A model generated the notes under the pieces. It searched no databases. It worked only from the letters and a program-made list of their open reading frames with translations, and had not been told where the DNA came from. 31,701 nucleotides of DNA from Azolla pinnata (taxonomy: Eukaryota; Streptophyta; Polypodiopsida; Salviniales; Salviniaceae): assembly GCA_037176905.1 (NCBI GenBank), contig JBBBWG010003259.1:1-31701 (forward strand), written 5' to 3'. The translations under genes and the position numbers were made by a program. Below are positions 23,213 through 31,701 of this stretch, in pieces (the stretch's first letter is position 1; each line of letters begins with the position of its first letter).

Positions 23213-26200
23213 ATGACGAAGAAGAAGAAGCAGCAGCAGAACGGAGAAGCACCGACATCGCCAAGGTTCCATCGCTATGATCCTCTCCTCGCCCCTCAAC
23301 CTGCTGCGGAGCAGTTCAAGTCCAAGGCTGCCTTCTCCCTCTGCAGGCCAATTGCGCCCCTGGAGGCGGAAAGCCACGACCATCTCCCCTCTCGGAGTAA
23401 CGCGGCCGAAAGTAGCTCTCCTCGGGGCTACCAGAAGGTTCTATTCCAGCAATCCTTGCAAGAGAACACCATTGTCTACCTCGAGACAGGATGTGGGAAA
23501 ACTCTCATCGCCGTGCTTCTCATCAAAGAGCTCTGCTCTCTCCGAAGAGCCAAGCGGGAGAAGTTCTCCGCCGTCTTTCTCGCTCCCACTGTTCATCTTG
23601 TCAACCAGCAAGCAGAGGTTATGAAGATCAACACGGATCTCCAAGTGGATAGCTTCTACGGCGCGAAGAAAGTGGACTATTGGAGTGCTTCTGATTGGAA
23701 ATCCGAGTTCGATCAAAACGAGGTTTTGGTGATGACTCCCATGGTTCTTCTCGATGCATTGAGACATGGATTCTTGAAGATGGAAAGCTTCGATCTCATC
23801 ATCTTCGACGAATGCCACAGGGCACAGAAACAACACCCCTATGCGAAGATAATGACGGAATTCTATCATCGTATGCTCGATCAAAAGAAGCCAAAAATCT
23901 TCGGAATGACTGCTTCTCCAGTCACTAACAAAGGAATAAGCTCTTCCGAAGATTCGGCAAAGCAGATCCAACAATTGGAAACATTGCTGGATTGTAAAGT
24001 ATTCACTCTTGAAGATAAAACTGAGGTTGAAAGGTTTGCCCCCACACCTATCCAAACATGTAAATGGTATGAACTTTCGCCTCAATTGTTTGATAATGTG
24101 ATCCATTCATTGAATTGTGGCTTGAAAAAATATGAGGATCACTACACTTCGATGCTTGAAAATAACAGTTTGTTTAAAGATGTGAAGGAGATGTCCAAGA
24201 AACTTCTTCAAAAAGTGAAGAAGATGCATAATGCATTGACATATAGCTTAGAAGAATTGGGTCTCTGGTGTGCGAGGGAATCGGCCAAGTTCTTGCTTAA
24301 AAATATGAAGAATGAACTGGTTGAGAATGACGTGGTGTGCGATAGTAAGCAAGTGCGGAATACCATAGAAAGCTTTCTGACAGAGGCACTGAGGGCAATT
24401 TGTGAAGCTATGAATAGGATATCATCTGATCCACAAGTAAGTAGCCATGACGATTGCTTGGCTAGTGTCAAGTCTGGTCTTCTTACATCAAAGGTTGTGC
24501 TACTAGTGGAAAATTTGCTTGAATATAAAGATGCAGAGGTACTGAGGTGCCTTGTTTTTGTGGATAGAGTTATCACAGCCACTGTTTTGGCAGAAATTTT
24601 ACAAAGAATAGAATGCATATCTTTCGTCAGATGTGGATATTTATCAGGAACAACGGCATCATTGGATGTAATGGGAAAGCAGGATCAACAGAGTGCTTTA
24701 CAGGCTTTTAAAAGTGGGAGGATCAATGTACTGATAGCTACAGATGTGGCCGAGGAGGGCCTTGACATACAAAGTTGTAGCTCCGTGATTCGGTTTGATT
24801 TGCCAAAGACAGTCAGAAGTTATATACAAAGTCGTGGGCGGGCTCGTAGGCCAAATTCCGATTTCATACTATTCCTTGAAAAAAACAGCCAAAGACATGC
24901 AGATTTGTTGGCAGAATTAATGCAAAGTGAAGTCTCGATGAGAGATGGAGCAATCAATCGAACCCACCTATCCATCACTATTGAGAAGAAACCCGATATA
25001 GACGCAGAGGTTCTCCATATAGAAGGGACAGGAGCAACCATCAATCTAGATTCAAGCGTCAACGTTATCAATCGTTTCTGTTCTAAGCTTCCAGGTGACA
25101 AATATTACAATCCTGTGGCAGAATTCCTCCATGAAACCATTGATGGTGAGGGTGTCATGCATGTTTGTAGGCTCATCATGCCTTCGAATGGACCTTTCCG
25201 GGAAATGATTGGACCACCGAGGAGGAATAAATCACTTGCTAAACAATCTGTATGTCTGGAAGCTTGCAAGAAACTCTGTGAAATGGGCCAAATGACTGAA
25301 CACCTTACACCAGTTGTTGAAGTATGTAAAGAGGATGCGGAGGAGAAGGTGATGAATGTTCTGGGGAAGAATGTTGCGGGTGCTGGCACAACGAAGAGGA
25401 AGGAACTGCATTGCACAGCTTTAATAGAAGCTTTTGCTGGTGATTGGATCAACAGTTCAGAAAATGTTGTCCTTTATGCCTATGTTATTTGCTTCACGTC
25501 TACAGAACGGGAGGCTCGTTATGCAGATTTTGCATTACTGTTCAATGCCATCATTGATGATAATATGCTCAAATCTGAAATTTCTCTTCACTTGACTAAA
25601 GATAGAACAGTAACAACAAGAATATATTCAGGTGGCACCTACTCACTGAGTCCTGATCAGCTCAAAGATGCAAAGACATATCAGCAATTGATATTCAATG
25701 GAATGTTTGGCAAATTGGTCAGGAGATTGCGGAAAAAGGATTGTTCATCAGCTCATGAATCTGAGATGTACAATTTGCTTTCATCTCAAAACATGTTGGA
25801 TGAAACATGGAATCCTCTATGTACGTTTTTGCTGCTTCCTTTGAGTTTAGATAAAGTTGCCAGTGATTTCCATGGCATACCTATTGATTGGGAAGCTATA
25901 TCAAATGCTGCAAGGGCTGCGAGTGTGTTCTCAGACATTTTTGCCGTCCGAAGCAGTAATCAAACCTCAAGCGAAAATACATCCTTGGATGAAAGCGATA
26001 TTCTTCGCCGGGAAAACTTATTGCAGATGGCGTGTAAAACAACGACCCGTGAGATGGTCCAGGGCATGGCTGTGATCACTTATCACACGGGAAGGATTTA
26101 TTCTGTTACTGATGTATTGGAGGACATAAATGCTAATTCGCCAATCCAGGGTGCAGACGTATCACTGAATTACAAATCTTATGCCCACTACTTTGCAGAA

Positions 26201-28717
26201 AAGTACAATTTGTTCTTGAAATATCCTCTTCAACCTCTGCTTGAGGTGAAACACAGTCACAGAATACATAATCTCCTCACTAAAGTTTCTCTTAAGGACA
26301 AGGCCAAAGGAGAAAAGCAGAATCAAAGAGCTCAGATTCCACCTGAATTGTGCATACTAACTGGGATATCAAATGCAGTCATACAGTCGTTGTATCTTTT
26401 GCCATCTGTTTTGCATCGGTTAAATGCATTAATTTCAGCAGCAGAGTTGAGGAATAAGATTGCAAAAGAAATTCCTGGATGCTTTTGTATTGATCCTTCC
26501 CTGGTGATGGAGGCTCTCACAACTCAACGATGTTTGGAGTCCTTCTCATCTGAAGGATTGGAACTGCTTGGTGATTCATTCTTAAAATATGCAGCTAGTC
26601 GGTATCTTTATCTTGTATATGATAAGAAACACGAAGGACAACTGACTGTTAGGAGGTGCAGAATAATCTGCAATGAGACTCTTCATAAGCTTGCTATGAA
26701 AAGACAGTTGGCGGGATACATCCGAGATCAGCCATTCCAGCCTGATTATTGGCACGTTCCTGGAATGCTATGTACTCAGTCAATCCAATGCAAGTGCAAC
26801 CTTGCGAACTTAGCGTGCAGGCAAAGTGAGTGTCACACTGAAGACAAAAAAAGAAACAAAGTGTTCAAGATTGGAAAGAGCTGTAATAAAGGGCATCGCT
26901 GGATTTGCTCCAAAAGTGTTTCTGATGCAGTAGAGGCATTAATTGGAGCTTTTGTGGTGAATGGTGGGGCAGGCGCTGCACTAGGTTTTATGAAATGGAT
27001 TGGGTTTGAGATTGATTTTGACCAATCGTTGTTTGAAGTGGCAAGGAACCGATGCCATATACAGGAGACTGATTTGCCTAAAATGAGTATCTCTGGTGTG
27101 GAAGCAGAAATAGGCTATGAATTTTTCAACAAATCTCTACTAGTTGAGGCATTAACACATGCCTCGCACCATGATCCGAATGGAGGGTGGTGCTATCAAC
27201 GCTTAGAATTCCTTGGTGATGCAGTGCTTGATTTTCTCATCACACGCCATCTCTTTTCTGTTCATGCTGGCCTCTCTCCGGGTGTTCTGTCAGACCTTCG
27301 TTCAGCAGCTGTTAATAATAGTTGCTTTGCTCGAGCAATCGTCAAACACAACCTTCAGAGGTATTTGCGCCATGCATCATCGGAGTTGCTCTCGCAAATA
27401 ACTAATTTTGTTAGGGCTACCCAAACTTCCGGAAAGCAGGGTGACGTCCAAATGTTTGGTTGGGAAGGTGTTGAAGGTCCAAAAGTCCTTGGAGATCTTT
27501 TTGAGAGTATTGCTGGAGCCATACTAGTGGATAGTGGATTCGACATAAACGTTGTCTGGAGCGTGATGGAACGACTACTATCTCCATTAGTAACACCCTT
27601 GACATTGCCTCTTCATCCCATAAGAGAATTCCATGAGTTGAGCCAATTAAGACAAATACCTTTCCAATGGAAGAAGGTAGAAAGAAAAGGTGTTATGGCA
27701 ACAGCCGCTGTTGAAGTGTGGGTCGGCAGTGAGCGGTTCACAAAGACTGGATCTGCAAAAGTTAAGCAAGTAGCCAGAAAATATGCTGCTCAGGAGGCTC
27801 TCTCCCTTTTGATGAGTAGGGGAATAATTCATCCTCTCCGGCTAGAACAGTCCAGAGCCAAGGGTGGCACTCTAATAAGTGATATTGATTGCATGCATAC
27901 ATTACAAGATGGTCAAGGAAACCACCCAAAAGATAATGTAACTCATGGTTGTGAGGAAAGTCACAATGCCAATAACGAGAATAGCCCAAAAGATGAGAAT
28001 GAAGCCCAAGCATTAAATAAACATGTGAATGGGGGTGGATCTGATGAAATCTGGGATATACCCTCTTCTAATGATTCTGGTAAAATCACTGTACCTAGGA
28101 ATGATGCATTTGATGGTGGAGAAGTTGACCCTGAGGAAACAAAGGAGGGAGGTTCTTCTGATATGACTACAGCTAAGGTGGGCAGCTTACGAGATGATAA
28201 AACTCTATTGCCAGAAAAGCGAGCATGTAATGACACAGAGAGTAGCCCTCATAATAAAAGAATTAAGCCCTCTTGTGATGCCAACGCTTCAATCAAACTG
28301 GATATGAGACCTTTGAAAGCTGACACTGGTATCTCTGATCCTGGTGACGTAATCGAGGTGACCTTTGCAGATGCGAACGAGAGCTCGTATGCTAAAGAAG
28401 AGAGGGAGCTTATGGGAAAGGCTGCTTTGAATCTACGGTATCATGTAGAGTCGAATTTGTCCACAAAAGGATGTGGTCGAGCTCTTCTTAATGAATTTTG
28501 TGCAAGGCACAAATGGACAGGGCCAAAATATGAGCTAGTTCCACAAGATGACAGTCGAGGTCAGGGTCCTCCAAGTCTTTTTAGGTTTTCTGCATCTATC
28601 CATGGTCCACTTGGTATTATCAAGCTGATGGGTGATCCTATGCCAAGGAAAGACCAGGCCAAAGACAATGTGGCTGCCAAAATTCTGATAACCCTCAGCC
28701 AGACTTTCTCAACCTGA
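23213..28717 (+). CDS. DCL3: Dicer-like ribonuclease of the DCL3 type, intronless
   Basis: One ORF of 1834 codons from the first in-frame ATG; the frame also extends 20 codons upstream from a GTG in MITE sequence, which I do not use. Domains in order: DExD/H helicase with Walker A GCGKT in ETGCGKTLIA (91-100), DECH (199-202), TAS (about 233) and SRGRAR near 540; DUF283 (about 597-693); PAZ region (about 820-1020); RNase IIIa with acidic residues E1117, D1121, D1238 and E1241; RNase IIIb with E1332, D1336, D1428 and E1431; dsRBD1 (about 1468-1536); an acidic linker with basic NKRIKPS; and dsRBD2 (about 1750-1834). VTPLTLPLHPIRE after RNase IIIb and GDPMPRKDQAKD near the end resemble DCL3 more than DCL4, DCL2 or DCL1. 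DCL3 cuts Pol IV/RDR2 dsRNA into 24-nt siRNAs for RNA-directed DNA methylation in the nucleus. All catalytic residues are present. Plant DCL genes usually have many introns, so none here is odd. Length exceeds Arabidopsis DCL3 (about 1580). DCL4 is the main alternative. Confidence 0.93.
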   Translation: MTKKKKQQQNGEAPTSPRFHRYDPLLAPQPAAEQFKSKAAFSLCRPIAPLEAESHDHLPSRSNAAESSSPRGYQKVLFQQSLQENTIVYLETGCGKTLIAVLLIKELCSLRRAKREKFSAVFLAPTVHLVNQQAEVMKINTDLQVDSFYGAKKVDYWSASDWKSEFDQNEVLVMTPMVLLDALRHGFLKMESFDLIIFDECHRAQKQHPYAKIMTEFYHRMLDQKKPKIFGMTASPVTNKGISSSEDSAKQIQQLETLLDCKVFTLEDKTEVERFAPTPIQTCKWYELSPQLFDNVIHSLNCGLKKYEDHYTSMLENNSLFKDVKEMSKKLLQKVKKMHNALTYSLEELGLWCARESAKFLLKNMKNELVENDVVCDSKQVRNTIESFLTEALRAICEAMNRISSDPQVSSHDDCLASVKSGLLTSKVVLLVENLLEYKDAEVLRCLVFVDRVITATVLAEILQRIECISFVRCGYLSGTTASLDVMGKQDQQSALQAFKSGRINVLIATDVAEEGLDIQSCSSVIRFDLPKTVRSYIQSRGRARRPNSDFILFLEKNSQRHADLLAELMQSEVSMRDGAINRTHLSITIEKKPDIDAEVLHIEGTGATINLDSSVNVINRFCSKLPGDKYYNPVAEFLHETIDGEGVMHVCRLIMPSNGPFREMIGPPRRNKSLAKQSVCLEACKKLCEMGQMTEHLTPVVEVCKEDAEEKVMNVLGKNVAGAGTTKRKELHCTALIEAFAGDWINSSENVVLYAYVICFTSTEREARYADFALLFNAIIDDNMLKSEISLHLTKDRTVTTRIYSGGTYSLSPDQLKDAKTYQQLIFNGMFGKLVRRLRKKDCSSAHESEMYNLLSSQNMLDETWNPLCTFLLLPLSLDKVASDFHGIPIDWEAISNAARAASVFSDIFAVRSSNQTSSENTSLDESDILRRENLLQMACKTTTREMVQGMAVITYHTGRIYSVTDVLEDINANSPIQGADVSLNYKSYAHYFAEKYNLFLKYPLQPLLEVKHSHRIHNLLTKVSLKDKAKGEKQNQRAQIPPELCILTGISNAVIQSLYLLPSVLHRLNALISAAELRNKIAKEIPGCFCIDPSLVMEALTTQRCLESFSSEGLELLGDSFLKYAASRYLYLVYDKKHEGQLTVRRCRIICNETLHKLAMKRQLAGYIRDQPFQPDYWHVPGMLCTQSIQCKCNLANLACRQSECHTEDKKRNKVFKIGKSCNKGHRWICSKSVSDAVEALIGAFVVNGGAGAALGFMKWIGFEIDFDQSLFEVARNRCHIQETDLPKMSISGVEAEIGYEFFNKSLLVEALTHASHHDPNGGWCYQRLEFLGDAVLDFLITRHLFSVHAGLSPGVLSDLRSAAVNNSCFARAIVKHNLQRYLRHASSELLSQITNFVRATQTSGKQGDVQMFGWEGVEGPKVLGDLFESIAGAILVDSGFDINVVWSVMERLLSPLVTPLTLPLHPIREFHELSQLRQIPFQWKKVERKGVMATAAVEVWVGSERFTKTGSAKVKQVARKYAAQEALSLLMSRGIIHPLRLEQSRAKGGTLISDIDCMHTLQDGQGNHPKDNVTHGCEESHNANNENSPKDENEAQALNKHVNGGGSDEIWDIPSSNDSGKITVPRNDAFDGGEVDPEETKEGGSSDMTTAKVGSLRDDKTLLPEKRACNDTESSPHNKRIKPSCDANASIKLDMRPLKADTGISDPGDVIEVTFADANESSYAKEERELMGKAALNLRYHVESNLSTKGCGRALLNEFCARHKWTGPKYELVPQDDSRGQGPPSLFRFSASIHGPLGIIKLMGDPMPRKDQAKDNVAAKILITLSQTFST

Positions 28718-29298
28718 ATCTCGAAGAGATTTCTTCCTTGAAAGTAATTGTTATACGTCGGACTCATCCATTTCAAAAGGTCCATATATATGGGTGAATT
28801 GCTGTAAGGTAATACGCACTGACTTGATTCTAACTAAGCTGTCATCTATATCGGAGGATATATGAGGAGATCCTCATATGCTCGACAACTCAATGGTAAA
28901 ACCATTTTTTTGGTACCAACAGCCCCAATCATAATCATGGGAGTGTTGATATACTTGATATCTATCGAAGTATGCCTCGATTGTCAGACAAGAAGTGTAT
29001 GTATGATAATCCAGTCATCTTTAAGACATTTTGCACTATCTATCATCCCCTGAGTGATACGATGGATGGATGACTTTCAACCCTATGGAATCGTAGTGAG
29101 AGAGCTATGGGCATGTTTTGACTTACTATGACATTTACTGATTCTTACTTACTGGAAAGGTATGATGAATGAATGGTCCAAGAGACTGTAGACAAAGAAA
29201 GTGCTGGTTTATATAAGCTAAAAGTTTTCGATAACTAACTTATGATCATCTCACCATTTTATGTATATGACTTGAAAGGGTTTTGGTTAGGGTTAATG
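28718..29298 (+). other. Dicer 3' UTR and downstream sequence
   Basis: A perfect 9-bp inverted repeat (ATATGAGGA, 2-base spacer, TCCTCATAT) at 28860-28879 could form a hairpin if transcribed. No A-rich tail follows the stop codon. No gene was recognised. Confidence 0.4.
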
Positions 29299-29333
29299 TA
29301 TATATATATATATATATATATATGTCATGCCGG
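29299..29333. repeat. (TA)n microsatellite
   Basis: An almost pure TA run of about 17 units lies in the intergenic region downstream of the Dicer gene. Confidence 0.9.
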
Positions 29334-30090
29334 TAGAGATAGACACAATTTACAGTTATGACTTGGGACCTGTTTCTCTGTCTTTCTCAATCTACTAGTC
29401 AGGATTACCTTCTGGGTTACATACATATACATATACACAAGTGATGTTGAAGTTGACATTGGGTTAGGTTGGGTTGCTCTTTGGTTTTCTGCATGAATTT
29501 TACTCACTCATATTAGACCATTTCTATAAACTAATTATTGTACGAAGAAAATTTAGCAGCATAAACAGCGATCAAAATGCCTTCAAAACTCATAAACATA
29601 GACTTGTTTGGGACTGACATTGCTTCCTTTTCTCGTAAGTACAATGGTCAATAATCTCCTCAATATATACACCCCGAATTAAGATTGCAAGCAACGAAGA
29701 GAAAACCTCATTTGCGTCCAAAAACCATATATATGTCTTTAATCATTTCATCTAGTTGGATTTTTTTTTCCAAGCTAGCTCTAAAGGCTTGGTAGCCAAC
29801 TTAGAGATCTCTGAGGGGACTCAATGTATCAAACAAATGTTTTTCAAGCAAGTAATCAAAAACCCAACAATGTAATAATAATAAGGCTCTTGTTTGATTA
29901 AATCAAGATTTAACCGTGGGGATAGCTAGCTAGCTCATCTGAAAAACCAGCTTGTTTTTAAGTGCTGCTTGGAGGACTTGGATGTAATAACTAACACTGG
30001 GTTGAGTTTCTATCACTAAATCAGCTTTCATACATGACTAATCATAATGCTCCTATATGTGTATAAAGGGGATATGGAACTTCACACAAT
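29334..30090. other. Intergenic sequence without a recognised feature
   Basis: AT-rich DNA with short ORFs only and no domain, RNA or element signature that I can support. Confidence 0.3.
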
Positions 30091-30608
30091 ACACATGTGA
30101 TATGCATACATATTCATTCGCACGCAAGCAGCACATACATGCATCCACATAAATAAATCGGAATTATCGACAGAGCATTGATCCATCCATGCATCCCACA
30201 CATGCACACATGCATATACTTACATACCTCTACACAAATATACTCAATACACATGCATACCTACACATTTGCTTACATATATTTCAAATGCACAATTTTC
30301 ATACAACTCACATCCCCACTCCTACACCAGATACACACAATTTTCATATAGTTCACCCACACCCACACCCACACCCACACCAGACACTTAAGCCGCATGT
30401 GTACACATGCATACACCAGTTGCATAAATGCATCCCGCATGGCTAAATTGGTTTATAAGTGTACATTGAGAGGTTAAAGAGTGCATATTGTATGTGTTTA
30501 TAAGCATGCATGTGTATGTATGTGCTTGTGTAATCTATGTACAATTATCAATCTACATATGTGACATTGTCTTTCTACATGTATGAATGTGTGTATACAC
30601 ACACACGT

Positions 30609-30654
<46 letters not shown>

Positions 30655-30800
30655 ATATTATGTGTGTGTGTTCATATATTTGTGTTGATGGTATGTGTAT
30701 GTCTGTCTATCATGTATCCATATGTGTATGCATGATGAAGATTTGGAGAGATACAACTTGCAAGTATGTATTTTTTGTTTTTACTGCATGTATGCATAGA
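30091..30800. repeat. Low-complexity ACA/TGCATA-rich tract with microsatellites
   Basis: About 700 bp is dominated by degenerate CACATGCATACA-like motifs. It includes a CCCACA hexamer array (30354-30381), a CA run (about 30610-30643), a short TA run and TGTGTG. The His/Thr/Pro-rich ORFs here are products of the repeats. Confidence 0.8.
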
Positions 30801-31049
30801 TAGATTAAAATATATTTAGTTATATTTTTGTACAGATTGGTATGCATCTAGATCTATGCGTGCATACATATTTATGCATCATCCCTTCTTAAAAAAGGTT
30901 ACTTGAGATTCGAGGTCTAAGAACGAAACTCTCTTTCTTTCTAGTAGTGTAACGCCTACCCCTCTAGGCTTTATCAATAGACTTTGATGATTGGACAATT
31001 TTAAGGCAATTTGAGTCTTAAACAGTTAATCTGCTTGCGCCTAGCCAAA

Positions 31050-31458
31050 TTATAAATTACATTTTAATGCCTATTGAAATCAGAAATTACAAATTAATGT
31101 CTAATCTTATCTTCCCACTAAAAATTAACACCCAATTAATTCCGTTAGTATGATTTTGTTCCTAATTGCTTCCTACTAATTGATCCTAATCGATTCCCTT
31201 TCAATATTCGATTAGCAAAAGTTAGTAATTTTAGAATCCAATTCATTGATTAACATGTTAATTTGGTGTCAATTTAGTGATTGAGCGCTAATCAATCAGT
31301 TCATTTAATATTAATTGAACTTGCAATTAATGGATTCGGTGTTAATCAATCAATTGAACGTAAATTTTCAAAACTAGGCATTAATTTGTAATTTCTGATC
31401 TCAGTAGGCGTTAAATGTAATTTATAGTTTTGTTAGGTGTTTTTTGGTAATTTTCCCT
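31050..31458. mobile_element. Family A MITE, copy with damaged left end
   Basis: The right TIR is well preserved (TTTTTTGGTAATTTTCCC at its end, preceded by AATTTATAGTTTTGTTAGG). The left inner TIR is present (AAATTATAAATTACATTTTA) but the outermost bases are replaced by unrelated sequence near 31040. The interior matches the other copies in inverted orientation (TTGATTAACATGTTAATTTG, GGTGTTAATCAATCAATTG). Confidence 0.65.
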
Positions 31459-31701
31459 ATTATTAGTATTAATGTTTCTACAGTCATTAATAACACCAAC
31501 AGCCATTCAGCTTCAATGAATCTGATACATAATCTTGCGATGCTACATCCCCTTTTAACGTTTGCTTATGATCTGAATACAAGACAATCTGTCAAGGGAA
31601 ATGCGTTATTATTTCATTAGTTAACATTGTTCAGAGAAATTTGAAAGTATAGAGGTCAGACTTAAAGTTGATCAATAATGTTACAGATCAAAGCAAGTTG
31701 A
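31459..31701. other. Terminal intergenic sequence
   Basis: No coding, RNA or repeat feature was recognised between the last MITE copy and the end of the window. Confidence 0.3.

Noticed and set aside
28718..28800. Poly(A) remnant expected of a recent Dicer retrocopy
   Set aside because: No A-rich tail follows the stop codon. An old retrocopy could have lost it, so this neither proves nor excludes retroposition.
30189..30803. His/Pro- and Thr-rich plus-strand ORFs
   Set aside because: They are translations of CA-type microsatellites, with no start context or domain.

Overview
The window is nuclear DNA of a land plant. The evidence is spliced genes with GT-AG introns, plant-type TTTAGGG repeats, plant-specific protein families (a Dicer-like 3 type protein and the plant CUE-domain/coiled-coil family), AT-rich intergenic DNA and inverted-repeat transposons. 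The lineage cannot be fixed from sequence alone. The intronless Dicer gene and the HEEL tail of BiP argue against a close relative of Arabidopsis or rice, and an early-diverging land plant is possible but unproven.

Layout. 1-2424: AT-rich repeats with two tRNA-Arg-derived copies and no convincing gene. 2425-5525 (minus): five-exon gene for a 266-residue CUE-domain protein, with a predicted intron in its 5' UTR. 6401-8204: a tandem array of about 275-bp units built from the gene's flank plus half of an inverted-repeat transposon, then a full transposon copy and another copy holding a nested element. 9622-14919 (minus): seventeen-exon gene for the ER HSP90 GRP94/SHEPHERD, 825 residues ending in KDEL. 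14920-16778: shared upstream region with (CTG)11 in the GRP94 leader, telomere-like repeats, a perfect heat shock element, an ERSE-II, an ERSE-like site and TATA boxes at both ends. 16779-20485 (plus): eight-exon gene for the ER HSP70 BiP, 664 residues ending in HEEL. 20486-22711: intergenic, with decayed ORF remnants. 22712-23163: a complete long-TIR MITE ending 49 bp before the start codon of 23213-28717 (plus), an uninterrupted 1834-codon ORF for a DCL3-type Dicer. 28718-31701: microsatellites and another MITE copy.

Genes together. GRP94 and BiP are partner chaperones of the ER lumen and both are classical unfolded-protein-response targets. Here they lie head to head around one regulatory interval, which suggests shared heat and ER-stress control. 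The DCL3-type protein would make 24-nt siRNAs that silence transposons, and its own 5' flank is an inverted-repeat transposon of the kind such an enzyme processes. The exon models of the three spliced genes were joined by hand at GT-AG sites and each gives an exact whole number of codons.
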